Shown: positions 35,518 through 47,167, counted from the stretch's first letter. The stretch is DNA of 64,000 bases from Scalesia atractyloides (GCA_947069175.1 CAMTDV010000019.1:74027358-74091357), one strand, 5' to 3'. Notes: generated from the sequence alone by a model not told the origin. Made by a program: numbers and translations.

Positions 35518-36866
35518 CTAGTTGGGTTGTTCGTTTGGGCCGTTATTGTCTTCAACAGGATTGGCGTTGATGTTGTAAGCTCTTCCTCTTGCTGGTGGTA
35601 GTGCTGGGTTTTCTTGATTTGCTTGGTTAACTGGGTTTGCTTGAGCTTGGGCGTTTATGATGTTAACCAATCGAGGGCACGCGTTTCTAAAATGGGTAGG
35701 GTCCCCACAATTAAAGCAAGCTCGAACATGTGGAAACATGGGGTATTGGGGTTGTTGATATGATTGAATCATGTTTTTGGTAGGGGGTGAAGCTTGGTTT
35801 TGAGAGGTACGACAAGTTTTGCTCAAATGACCATAACGCCCACAACTAGCACACAGTCGACAAGGTACGGTAGATGGATGGTGATAAAAACAGGTGTTGC
35901 ATTGAGGGTGAGGTCCAATGTAAGGTTTCTTATTTGGGTAAGTAGAGTTGGGTGCTACTTGAGTGATTGGGATAGCTTGGAGGGGTATGGCTTGTGGAGC
36001 TGGTTGATTGCGTTGGGTGACAGCGAAATTTTGCCCATCTCGTTTTCTCTTAAAAGTGGGTTGAGAAGAGGATTCAGTCTGGGTTGAGTTTGAGGTTTCG
36101 GTTGATGCTTTATCCTTCTTCTTCTCCTTCTTGAAGTCTTCATTCCGTATGTGGTTTTCGGTGAGCTCTGTAGCTAACTCCATTGCTGCTTCCAAAGTTG
36201 CAGGCGTGGTACTTATTACAGGGTCTTGAATTTTTGAAGGAAGGCCTCGAATGTAGTGCTCTATCAAACGGTAGAGGGGAGTGAACAAGTTGGGGACCAT
36301 CTTATTCAACTCAAGGAATCTCTTGTTGTACGTGGTGTGGTCGCCCTCCTTTTGTTTCAAAGAGTAGAACTCATCTTCTAATTTCTTGATTTCGCTTCTT
36401 GGACAGAAACGTCTTGTCATGATCTCCCTTAACTCTTCCCAAGTCAAGGTCATAGCATCCTCAGCACCTCGCTTGCCCTTCTCTGTATTCCACCATGTAA
36501 GTGCTACTCCGAACAAACGACCGGTAGCATATCGCACCTTGCGATCATCGGGCAGTCGCAATTGAGAAAAGTGTTTTCCATCTCCTCAAACCAATGGAGG
36601 AGAGCGGTGACACCTTCAGTCCCTTCGTATTTTGGAGGATCGCAGGATTTGAAATGCTTGAAGGTGCATTTAGTGGTGTTGAGAGGAGGGTTGGCGATAT
36701 TTTGTCCTTCTAGATTGGTTGGGGTGATAGGATTGGCGACAAGGGCTTGTTGGACTTGAACTACAATGTTGGGTATTACGGCGGCCATTTGTTGGGCGAT
36801 TTGGGCAGCCATGCGCTCGCGGGATTTTCTTGATCTCATACCTCTACGAGAGAGACTAGAAGACAT
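35518..36866 (-). pseudogene. element B Gag (one frameshift)
   Basis: The frame starts at the ATG 36866-36864 (MSSSLSRRGMRSRKSRERMA) and ends at the stop at 35518, about 450 residues. One base is missing near 36553, in a C run before the codons for DDRKVRYATG, so the frame shifts once. The central capsid-like region includes LTWWNTEK and KKLEDEFYSLKQ, typical of plant Ty3/gypsy Gag. The C-terminal third has two CCHC zinc knuckles (CASCGRYGHLSKTC and CFNCGDPTHFRNAC), as in nucleocapsids. It ends PARGRAYNINA and a short tail, with no protease after it. It would bind the element's RNA and form the particle. Confidence 0.88.
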
Positions 36867-37705
36867 CTACAGGGAATACGTATCGAGAGTATGAGTTTGA
36901 CGTTTTAGGTGTCATGTGTCGTATTTAGAAATGAACATTCACAAAACAAATGAAGAAAATTAATTTGCTACATCCATAGGATGTCTTGGGCTTTACTCAT
37001 GTTTGGGCCTCCATATGTCCCCTTACTTGGCCTTTGTAGTCATGTGGGCCCCCACGACTACTGGGCTCTGGTAGGGTTCATATTGGTGTTGGCCTGTTAC
37101 ATTCACGCTACCTGAATGAAAATCGTAAATACATGATTGCAAAGTATAGGGTCGGAGGGTGTCCTGGTATAGACACAGTGACAACTCAAAGTGGGGTTAG
37201 TTCATGCGACGCTTGGGTGTGGCATGCTTTGGCCTAATAGGTCCTTCGTACTCTCGTCGTTGGTCCCCAGGTAGGCAAACTAGTCCATTATATTGGATTT
37301 ATACGATTTCCAACCTAGACAGGACGTTTCGACTACCGGTACTCGTACCCTTCCAGTTACTACATGCCCGCCGTAGAACTTACTTTGAGGAGATTGAAAA
37401 ACGAAAATACTACAAAATCTTGAATAAAAAAAATATGAGGATGATTTGAATATGTGAACATTGAAATATGCGTGATGAATGTATATGTAAGCATGTTATG
37501 TTTGACAACAAGTAAACCATTAAGTATCACACAAATGATAGTGAAGTGTTTGCATACATTTGTGTGTGTAATAAATACGAAACAAATAAACATCATTAGT
37601 TTGCATGTAACCACATAAACAATTAAAATTAATCAACTATAGTAAGGCTCTAAGAGTCTAATAACCTATCCTATATCCCTATAGTCAAAAGCTCTGATAC
37701 CAATC
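36867..37705 (-). other. element B leader and primer-binding site
   Basis: Non-coding leader between the LTR and gag. The minus strand next to the LTR reads TGGTATCAGAGC (37702-37691), complementary to the 3' end of initiator tRNA-Met. Confidence 0.8.
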
Positions 37706-38677
37706 TGTCACCCTGACCGCAGCAGAAAGGTAGTCGGGGCATGATTGGTTTTTTTATCAAAGCTCATAACATTTACTATAAAGTTTCATATTATTATTTC
37801 TTTTTAAAGAAGAAATTACAAAACATACAAGACAAATGTTCAAAACATTTTTCATGACTTCTTTATTTTTCTTTAAGGCAATTTCCTATGTGTTCCTTGC
37901 TTCAACATGTCACCTGTATCATGTGTAAAAATTGGTTTTGGGTCAACAAAAGTTGGCGAGTGAATCTTATTTAAATGTTTGAAAGAATTAGTTATATTGG
38001 TATTTGAAAAAAATGTACATAACCAAATATGAGTATACGTATAATGTAAATTAAACCAAAAACACATAATATCAATTAATCAACGCACACACTAAATGAT
38101 TAACAATGAGATCAAGGCTCATCAAACGGAGCGATCTAATGAGGCACCTGATGCTCAACTCGTCTCAACGAGGAACTGATGGCCAATGAATGATTTGCAC
38201 GCAACTTGACAAATTTAATCACACAACACAACAAACAATATTTAATCACGTTTAGATCATATATGGTAATAGCACAAGTTGAATAAACGAAATAAATAAG
38301 GCGACACATGATACACCTCAAAACATGAATAAAAAGAGGAATTTGCAGAATTCACTCACAGTGGGTGCGTTCCTTGGAGTTGATAGCGATGGCGCACGAT
38401 TTAAGATTTACTCGATGAAGGAATCTAACCTAAATGTCACAGGATAATTCGATAAATAAAACAATTATTATTTTGATTAGATACTTTTTGTTAGATTTCT
38501 AGGTTATTTTTGTAGTATTTATTGAGATTTTAATCCTAGAAATCTTGTTTTTTAAGTGTTTCAATTGATTTTAATTAAAAATATACATACAAAATATGAA
38601 ATGAATGAAATAAGAAAAAAATAATTAAAACCTGTCAGACTGAAAAGGTGGAGTCTGGCCGGTTTTACAAGATATTG

Positions 38678-39072
38678 GCAGCGTTATAACGGATTCGAAC
38701 TTGTGACCTTACGTTGCGTGCACGCAGCTCTTCCAACTGAGCTACGTGTCTAACCGTAAGGAATCTTTTTAATTATCTTATATACTTGTTATAATATTTC
38801 AGAAATTCTTAAATATTAAAAAGATTTTAAATCCACTGAACGGTGCTAGATACGTATCGAACCGCGACCATCGACTTAACTTGCACCAGCCCAACCAACT
38901 GGGCTGGGTGGCTACCATTTAAAACAAATTTTTTTACATTTATCATCTACAGATGGTGGACATATTTTGCTTAAAAAACAAACTGTTTTACTCCTCGATA
39001 CAGATGAAGACCACGAAGTGGACTTAGGCCTCGTGTTTGCACACAGTCCACACTGAACTGTGTGTCTAACCC
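38678..39072 (-). repeat. array of three sense tRNA-like units (element B 5' LTR)
   Basis: The same three units as at 33308-33723, starting near 39072, 38915 and 38755. Single-base losses spoil the stems, for example CACCAGCCCA for CACCCAGCCCA. Confidence 0.75.
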
Positions 39073-39658
39073 GGCTAAAATACCGTTCTAATTAGATTTA
39101 TACACTATATCGACTTCATCTTCTTCACCATTAAAACATAAACTGAATCTGATTTAACCGAATTGTGATCATAATTCCACTGATATAGATGTTAATAAAA
39201 CGAAAGGTAATAGATGAATTGTTTACCGAACGGTGATGCTTTTAGTTTTTCGATGAGGATTCCGGCGAGTGAAAGTATTTCCGACGAGTAGATTTTGATA
39301 ACAGAGACTTGTAAGAGAGTTTAGCGAGAGTGTGTGTGTTTCTAAATGGGTTTAAGGGATCACTATTTATAGATGAGGCCAGTAACTTGGATTGAATTTT
39401 TGGTTTCGGAAGTTTCGGTCGAAATTACTGATGGGCGAATGATTTGCAGATCAAAATTGATTGTGTTTGACCCATGATTGAGTTAAGACTCATGATTAAA
39501 ACGGTTCTCACCGAGTAATTGCAAGGAAAAACGGCAAGTTTGATGATTGCTTGATTTATGCGCGGCTGTTTACAGGGCGGGTTTTCCCTTTTGAATTCAA
39601 ATCAAGATAAACGTAAATATAAAGGATTAATTGACTCGCGTATGTCAGATGTTATGCA

Positions 39659-39723
39659 GGTGCCGCAGTGGTGTAAGTTGTTTGTGTGTTTGATGGGGAC
39701 CCGGGCTCGAACCCGGTTGCCCC
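39659..39723 (+). other. antisense tRNA-like unit (element B 5' LTR)
   Basis: Copy of the 34313-34377 unit with the T-arm ACCCGGGCTCGAACCCGGT. One base differs in the B-box (GGCTCGA instead of GGTTCGA). Confidence 0.65.
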
Positions 39724-40610
39724 TTTTCCTTTATTTTCTTATTTTTGAACTCTTATTTATTAGTATTATTTTTTTTATTCTTTTATTTATTCAATATATT
39801 TACATTCTAGTTTATTTATTAACTATAAAAATTAACTAATATAATTTATAAAATGAATACATGCGTAGCGGAACATTAAATAAATTCTAGAATTTTAACG
39901 GAGCGGGTTTTGGAACCCGTTTTATGACGAATGTTACACGAACACGATAAGACACGAACCCGAAACACGTAAACACGAACACGACGCAAAATCTTATCGT
40001 GTCAGATTTTCAAAACACGAACACGAACCTGTTAATAAACATGTTACATGAAATAACCTTTTAAGACACAAAAAAATTACCAATGTATCATATGACCGGT
40101 TTAAGACACGAACACGATCTGTTAAGACATGAACACGACCTGTTTAAGACATGAATACGACCTGTTTAAGACACGAACATGACCTGTTAAGACACGAACA
40201 CGACCTGTTTAAGACACGAACACGATATGTTAAGACACGAACACGACTTGTTTAAGACACGAACACGACCAAATTAGGGAAGCTGTGAACCGAATTGGGA
40301 ATGGTGGTGTTTGTGAGAAAGATTTAAAAATTGGGGTTCAGATTGTGGAAGTTTGTGTATAATTCATCACAGGTCCCACGGCTGATGACTCCATGCCCAC
40401 ACCCACATATAATATTTTTTTTATTTTTTAATTATTAACATGTACTTAAGGGGTTTAAACCTGTTTAGACATGAAACCTGTTAAGGTCTTATCGTGTCGA
40501 CCTGTTTTAGACACGAAACCTGTTAAGGTCAAACACGAAACATGATAATTTCGTGTAGGTTCGTGTCGTGTTATCGTGTTCGTGTCAAAATTGCCAGCCC
40601 TAATTACAAC

Positions 40611-41523
40611 CTATGTTTACTCTTGCATATTGCAGTTCAATATTTGCATATACATACTTGAATATTCAGATTTTACATAGCCTTTTTGTGTGGGGTTCCT
40701 AGCTTGGATTACACAAATTATACATTGCTACCTATTTTTACCTTTAATAACCCTAAAACACCTTAATTATTACGTATTCATGTCAGGTACTCGATAATTA
40801 TTTTTTCTTCTTTTATAATTAGAAATAAATCCCCCAATTAAAAACATACACACAAATCTTTCATAGGATTTAAACATTACAATAATTTAAACTAAAAACC
40901 ATCAAAATACGAAAAGTTAAATAAAAAATAGCTACGAAAAGTTAAAAATAATTATAAAAAAACACAAGGCCAACCATATTTATGCGCTATTTTTTGTTTT
41001 CGAGCTAGAAATACTTCTAACATCGGAGCAGTCACATTTTCATGGGGCCGATTAGACGTCTTCAAGTCTCCTTCATACATCTTTTGACTCACAACCTTGC
41101 GTTGATTTGCAAAGAACACTATAGCTTCTTCTCTTTGCTGTGAATCCATAGAGAAATAAAAAAAAATTTCGTGTGTAGAATATTGGTTGCATTTGGATGA
41201 AGTAAAATGGTAAAAAGCTTATATATATATATATATATATATAATGGGTAAATTTAAAAGATTTTTTTTAAATCTAACAACTTTATTCAACGTCACAACA
41301 TTAACACCATTCTTTAGTAACAAGTTCCGCAATTCATATCCAATTCCGCTACCCGTGGTAGTGGTGGTGGTGCACCCGTTTGTATGGTGATACCCGGACA
41401 ATGGTACCCGCGAACACCCCGTCCACCCTTATTTAGATCTCGGTCATCTTTTTCCCATCTTTCTCTTTTTCATGTATACCATTATTGTTTCCTTACTGGT
41501 AAACAATAAACATATGATGCTAT
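40611..41523. other. spacer with (TA)n and two short minus-strand frames
   Basis: The minus strand has an ATG-started frame of 65 codons (41149-40952; MDSQQREEAIVFFANQRKVV) and one of 60 codons (41401-41219). I recognise neither. The composition of the first looks gene-like, so it may be a gene fragment. A (TA)n microsatellite lies at 41220-41243. No other feature seen. Confidence 0.3.
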
Positions 41524-42600
41524 GTATCTTGAATGGTCTCTCCTCTTTCACTTTAACTTTTCTACATTATGTAATTTGTCTAAACAAGACTTCGTGAAGT
41601 TTCAGGTTAACGACGTTAACCCTTTCTGTTAATTACAATTTACAAACACACAAAGTTAATTTCGTTTAGCTTTGCAAATGGAGGGACTTGTGAGTCATTA
41701 CACAAAGTTATGTTAGTAACTTTCTATCCAAGTTTGCAACTTGGAAACATGGGGGACCATTTTGTGTACTTATCTAGGTTTAAAAAAAATAATAATAAAA
41801 ACCCAAACCCTAGCCCATCCCCCATAATCACGTACGTACACATACACACCTCTCCCTCCCTCTAGGCGATTTCAAGAAAACCAGAACCCTAATCTTGCTT
41901 GTTTGATCTTCTTCTCCGTCTCTAGGCTCTTTGCTTGCTTTCGGTAATCACATCTTTATTTTTATATTGCGTTTACATGTGTGTGATTTGAAATCTTGAT
42001 CTTGCTTTGATTCTTGATGCATGAAAACATGATCTTATACGTGTTAGAGTTTGCTAAATGTATTTTGATGTTTCTGTAATGATTCATGATAGTCTAGTAA
42101 CTTGATGATCATGTATGCATGCTAGGGTTTTGATTATGTTTGATGTTGATGATGAAACTTGATGCTAAATTCGTGTATATGGTGTTGTTGGGGTTATGAT
42201 TGTTGAAAATAGGGTTTATAGTGTCATAAACATGTTTTAATTGAAAGGTGAATCCAAACAGAACCTCATCAGAATTTACAGCCGACTTGTATCAGTTGTA
42301 GCATGGGTAAAACTGAACAAAAACGTGTGTTTCTTGAGTCTAATATGTAATTCCAGGAAATAGCTTTCAAACCCCACTGGAATCATAAATTTTTCACGAG
42401 TTTTATATTTTATGTAACATCCGTCAAAAAACGGATTTTACCAAACCCGCTCCGTTTATTAACCGAACAATCAGTTTAAAATTTCGTGGCGTATTTAATG
42501 CCCAAATTAATTTTAAATGATACATAATTAATTATTATATTGGAATATATAATTTGTTTTTGAAAAATTGTTAAAAATAATGAAATAAAAATATAATGTT

Positions 42601-42677
42601 GCTGCCGGGTTTCGAACCCGGGTCAGTCAACCGGTTCAACAACAACTTAACACTCAACTCTCCAACCACTGCGCCAC
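42601..42677 (-). other. antisense tRNA-like unit (element A 5' LTR)
   Basis: 77 bases on the minus strand. The A-box-like start is GTGGCGCAGTGGTTGGAGAG, and the T-arm CCGGG-TTCGAAA-CCCGG has a perfect stem and the B-box GGGTTCGAAACCC. The long middle is like a class II tRNA, but no clear anticodon arm was found. Confidence 0.72.
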
Positions 42678-42935
42678 TTGTATTTCTTGTTAATTATTGG
42701 AGTCAATTAATTCATATCATGAATCTCAAATTCAAAAACCGGCGCACCTAATTACAGTCGTCGGAAATCCCGACTAACTCGCCAAGAATTGACGGTTACT
42801 TCAGTTATAACGTAAACTTTAACTATGACATCGGTTATAACCGACGCCTGAGTCCGCGACACAAGTTATAACCGCCGGAGAGTTTCTAACCGCGAATCAA
42901 GTCGGAAATCGGACCAAATTCATCGATGACCTGCC

Positions 42936-42944
42936 CTATAAATA
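42936..42944 (+). promoter_or_regulatory. TATA box of element A
   Basis: CTATAAATA in a GC-richer context, repeated at 49987-49995 in the 3' LTR and matched by CTATAAATAG in element B. It places the transcription start near 42970, so the sense tRNA-like array should be in the RNA leader. Confidence 0.65.
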
Positions 42945-43374
42945 CCTCCTCGAACCTCTGCAAGCTTTTTCGCTCAAAACCGCACCTTTACCCGACGTAA
43001 TTCACTCGCTGGAAAAGTTCTGCACATCGCCGAAAACCGAACCCTTCACTTATGAGCCTTACTAAACCCCCAGAGCTTATACGAAGTCACCCACATCCAT
43101 TTTAAGCTTGCTGAAGACTCTCTGCCACAGGACACACGTCGCCGGAAGTTTCTGCTGTCACCGGAGAGAAACAGAGGAGTCCAGTCGTATACCTTACGCT
43201 TAAATCTTTCATTCTTTTTATATATCTCACCTGTAATTAACCTCAAAACACTAAAGAACATGATTAAAACATCGAACCAGTCGGACTTCCGATTCTGGTT
43301 AAATTCAACGAAGAAGACGAAGTTTCAGTTGTGTATATGTATAATTAAAATCAAGTTATAACTCGGGTTAGACA

Positions 43375-43948
43375 CACAGTCCAGCGGTGGACTGTGTGCA
43401 CATTAAACAGTTAAACGTCTCGAGTTCGATACATGTCCCACGCACACTCGCCTTAATAAAAATGCTCTTTTTTTACCGAACCGGATTCACTGCTGATATA
43501 TGTTAAGTTTAATAAAAACCAGAATAATAACCAAGATAGACGCACAGTCCAGCGGTGGACTGTGTGAATGTTTAAACACACGTCACGAGTTCGAATCCGG
43601 ACTACCGCACCGGTCCGGACAATTATCCAACTTTTTAAATAAGGCAGAAATGAAATTATTTAATTGTATATAAGTATAATAAAAATCAGATTATATAACA
43701 AGTTAAACACACAGTCCAGCGGTGGACTGTGTGTTAACCTAAACCACAGGTCCCGGGTTCGAGACCTGTGGAGCGCACCGAGTCGTTAGATTTAAATCGT
43801 TTTTAAAAATAAAGGATTTTCTGTTTAATCTAATTAGTATATAAATATAATTAAAAACAGAAATATTTCGGGTTAGACACGTAGCTCAGTTGGTAGAGCT
43901 GCGTGCACGCGTACGGGAGGTCTCGGGTTCGAGCCTCATCCAGCGCAC
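43375..43948 (+). repeat. array of four sense tRNA-like units (element A 5' LTR)
   Basis: Units start at 43375, 43533, 43700 and 43870 (spacing 158, 167 and 170). Units 1-3 have the stem CACACAGTCCA/TGGACTGTGTG with GCGG loop (unit 2 has one change). Unit 4 has the D-arm-like CACGTAGCTC/GAGCTGCGTG. Each is followed by GAGTTCGA or GGGTTCGAG. The spacers carry TATAATTAAAAAC-like sequence. Confidence 0.88.
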
Positions 43949-44242
43949 ACAATTACAATACGAACCGGTCAACAGTCAAAGTCAACGGTCAAAAAGTCAA
44001 AAAAATTTATTATTTTTATTTATTTATTTTATTTAAAAATCAATTAAAAATACTTAAAAATAATATTTTTTAAGGTTAGAAAATAGCCTTAAACTCACAA
44101 AAATACACCCAACAATCCTACTAAAATTGATTAATAAAATCCCATTATTTACCAAACCATTATGTTATTATCTAGGTTAATTTCACTCGTGGTTAAAACC
44201 AACTTCGCGTGCATTCAACATTATCAACCGAACGCACCCAAT

Positions 44243-44798
44243 GTGAGTGAATCTTACAACTCCCCTTTTTAGTTACACGTTTTGGGGTGTGTCATGTGTA
44301 AAAATTAACTCGTTTATTTAAACTTGTGCCATACCATATTGTGATCTAAACTTAGATTGTATACATTGCTTGTAGTTATGTATTTCATTTTGTCTATTTA
44401 TATGCAATTCATTCGTTAGGCCCATCAGTTCCTCGTGTGAGATGAGTTGAGCAACACGTGCCTCAAAACAATCATTATTGTTCGTGTGTGTATTATTGAG
44501 TTTATATTGTTTGTAGTTTTGTATTTCATATTGTCAAGTTTATGCAATTCATTCATTAGGCCCATCAGTTCCTCGTGAGAGACGAGTTGAGCAACGCGTG
44601 CCTCTAAACGATCCATTATTGTTCATGTGTGTATTGTTTAATATTAAATTGATTGGTGAATAAGTTTACATCTATTTTTACTCATGTGTGGTTGTGCACT
44701 TTATTTTATAATCAATTAAATAAACTTGTTCAAATGTTTTCCATAGGATTCACTCGCCAACTTTTTGTTGATCCAAAAACCCTTTTTACACATGATAC
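44243..44798 (+). other. interleaved complementary segments a-b-a'-b' (element A 5' LTR)
   Basis: a GTGAGTGAATC (44243-44253), b GTGTCATGTGT (44289-44299), a' GATTCACTCGC (44747-44757), b' ACACATGATAC (44788-44798). b/b' and a/a' each tolerate one wobble or mismatch. The order matches LTR C and element B. Confidence 0.72.
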
Positions 44799-45009
44799 AG
44801 GTGAACAGGACGAAGCAAGGAAAACAAGGAAATGCCTTAGAAGAAAACAATGAAGCCTAGATTGATATTTAGGACATGATGTAATATTGATTGTAATTTT
44901 CCATTAAAGTGTATTAATGAATATGAAACGTTAAAATAAATGTCATGAGCTTTGATGATAACCCAATCATGCCCCGATCACCTTTTCCGCTGCGGGTCGG
45001 GGTGTGACA

Positions 45010-45788
45010 GATTGGTATCAGAGCCATACTATAGGGATATAGGATAGGTTATTAGACCCTTAGAGCCTATACTATAGTCTGCCTAAATTTTAATTGATTA
45101 GGTGGTTACATACAAACTTATGATGTTTATTTGTTTCATATTTGTTTATACTTACAGTCAAACATACATACTTATATACATATTCATCATACATATTTCA
45201 ATGTTCATATATTCAATTCATCTTCATACTTTTGTTATTCAAAGATTTTGTTGCAATTTTCAAATCTCATCAAAGTAAGTTCTGCGACGGGCATGTAGTA
45301 ACTGGAAGGGTACAAGTACGGTAGTCGGAACGTCCTGTCTAGGTTGGCATTCGTATAAATCCAATAAACGGACCAGTTTGCCTACCTGGGGACTAACGAT
45401 GAGAGTACGAAGGACCTATTAGGCCAAAGCATGCCACACCAAACGTCGTTCGAACTAACCCCACTTTGAGGTGTCACCGTGTCTACACCTGGACACATTC
45501 CGAATCTCATACGTTATATACATATTTCTCGATTTTCTCCGGGTTTTAGTGTACGTAACCAGGCTAACACATGCGAACCATATGAAAAACCCGGTATTCA
45601 TGGGGGCCCACATGATTACGAAGGTGAAGTATGGCGGCATGTAGGGCCTAATGACGAGCAAAGCCCAAGACATCCTATGGATGTAGTAGATTTATTTTTC
45701 TATAATTATTTTATGAATGTTCATTCCTAAGTGCGACCCATGATCCCAAAAGCATCCAACTCATACTCTTGACATGTACTCCTTGTAG
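45010..45788 (+). other. element A primer-binding site and leader
   Basis: TGGTATCAGAGCCA (45013-45026) is complementary to the 3' end of initiator tRNA-Met. The rest to the gag ATG is non-coding leader related to that of element B. Confidence 0.82.
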
Positions 45789-47167
45789 ATGTCTTCTAAC
45801 CACGCCCGTAGGAAGATGAGAGCAGGAAAAGCCCGCGAACGCATGGCTGCCCTAATCGCTCAACAAATGGCTGCCGTAATACCCAACATGTAATCCAAGT
45901 CCAACAAGCACTTACCGCTAATCCTGTCAATCAAAAAATCAAAACGTTATCAACTCTCCCCCAAATACCACTAAATGCACCTACAAGCATTTCAAATCAT
46001 GCGACCCTCCAAAATACGAAGGGACTGAAGGTGTCACCGCTCTCCCATTGGTTTGAAGAAATGGAGAACACTTTTCTAAATTGCGATTGCCCCGATGATC
46101 GCAAAGTGCGATATACTACCGGTCATTTATATGGAATAGCACTTACTTGGTGGAATACAGAGAAGGCCAAACGAGGTGTTGAAGATGCTATGACTTTAAC
46201 TTGGGATGAATTGAAGGAAATCATGACCAGACGATTTTGCCCAAGGAGCGAAATCAAGAAATTAGAAGATGAATTTTATTCGTTTAAGCAAAAGGAAGGA
46301 GACCACACCACATACAACAAAAGATTCCTCGAGTTACATCAGATGGTTCCCAACTTGTTCACTCCCTCTACCGGTTGATCGAGCACTACATTCGAGGTCT
46401 TCCGTCAAAGATTCAAGACTCTGTAATAAGTACCACGCCTGCAACTTTGGAAGCAGAATGGAGCTAGCAACACACTCACCGAGAACCGAATCCGGAACAA
46501 AGACTTCAAGGAGGAGAAGAAAAGGATAAAGCATCGACTGAAACCTCCGACTACACCCAAACCGAATCCCCTTCTCAACCCAATTCTAAGAGAAAAAGAG
46601 ACGGGCAACTTTTCGCTGCTATCCAACGAAATCAACCAATTTCACACGCCATACCCATCCAAGCTATCCCAATCACTCGAAGTGGCACCCAACTCAACTT
46701 ACCCAAATAAGAAACCATATCTTGGACCTCACCCTCGATGCAACAACTGTTTTTATCACCATCCCCTTACCTTACCTTGTCGACTATGTGCAACTTGTGG
46801 ACGCTATGGTCATTTGAGCAAGGTTTGCCGCACCTTTCAAAACCAAATCTCTCCCCCTACTCAAAACATGATCCAAACCTATCAACAACCCCAATACCCC
46901 ATGTTCCCATATGTTCGAGCTTGTTTCAATTGTGGCGACCCTACCCACTTTAGAAACACGTGCCCTCGATTGGTTAACATCATCAACACTCAAACTCAGT
47001 CAAACCCAGTTAACCAAGTAAATCAAGAAAATCCAATCACTAGGCCACCAGCAAGGGGAAGAGTTTTCAACATCAACGCCAATCCTGTCGAAGATAATGA
47101 CGGCCCAAACGAAGATACCCAACTAGTCCTCTTCACCGAAAATCCAGATTCAACTCCAATCGTTTAG
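45789..47167 (+). pseudogene. element A Gag (several frameshifts)
   Basis: It starts with ATG at 45789 (MSSNHARRKMRAGKARERMA) and ends with TAG at 47165-47167. It is homologous to element B Gag along its length. It contains LTWWNTEKAK, KKLEDEFYSFKQK, the two CCHC knuckles (CATCGRYGHLSKVC and CFNCGDPTHFRNTC) and the PPARGRVFNINA end. Single-base losses break the frame near 45890, 45935, 46043, 46367 and 46457. No protease active site follows. The losses are mostly in repeated bases, so some could be assembly errors. Confidence 0.85.

Larger units (their letters stand above)
32290..39938 (-). mobile_element. element B: complete gag-only LTR retrotransposon
   Basis: Two LTRs (32290-34588, 3' in element orientation; 37706-39938, 5') bound a short interior with primer-binding site, gag and about 0.93 kb of non-coding sequence. 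There is no pol. The ends are TG..CA. The target duplication CGAAC is perfect (32285-32289 and 39939-39943). Such elements are non-autonomous (the TR-GAG type) and need another element's RT and integrase. It belongs to the same family as element A and solo LTR C but is clearly diverged from A. Confidence 0.93.
37706..39938 (-). repeat. element B 5' LTR
   Basis: 2233 bp, the partner of 32290-34588. It carries the same parts. Compared with its partner it lacks many single bases, mostly one of a doubled base, between about 37706 and 39080. Confidence 0.9.
32246..40602. mobile_element. hAT-type non-autonomous element split by element B
   Basis: The ends are perfect 11-bp inverted repeats TAGGGCTGGCA and TGCCAGCCCTA. 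They are flanked by the perfect 8-bp duplication ATTACAAC (32238-32245 and 40603-40610). Without the inserted LTR element (32290-39938) it is about 700 bp. Its interior is a minisatellite of GACACGAACACGACCTGTTTAA-like units, mostly at 40090-40270. No transposase is encoded. Confidence 0.9.
42413..45009 (+). repeat. element A 5' LTR
   Basis: 2597 bp, starting TGTAACATCCG and ending GGGGTGTGACA. A TATA box CTATAAATA is at 42936-42944. The antisense tRNA-like unit lies upstream of it (U3) and the sense array downstream of it (expected R/U5). Further on are two copies of a roughly 120-bp repeat around TTAGGCCCATCAGTTCCTCG (about 44375-44620). Confidence 0.92.

Noticed and set aside
43870..43948. 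Functional tRNA gene
   Set aside because: The D-arm and T-loop look right, but the part after the D-arm is a palindrome (TGCGTGCACGC) without a 7-base anticodon loop and the acceptor stem does not pair, so it is called tRNA-like only.
44253..44747. Intron in the LTR leader (GTGAGT donor, CCATAG acceptor)
   Set aside because: Plausible splice sites exist, but they coincide with the complementary segments and there is no frame to support splicing; it would need RNA data.
46031..46378. Intact gag gene in element A
   Set aside because: It is only the middle of gag; the start and end are in other frames after single-base losses.
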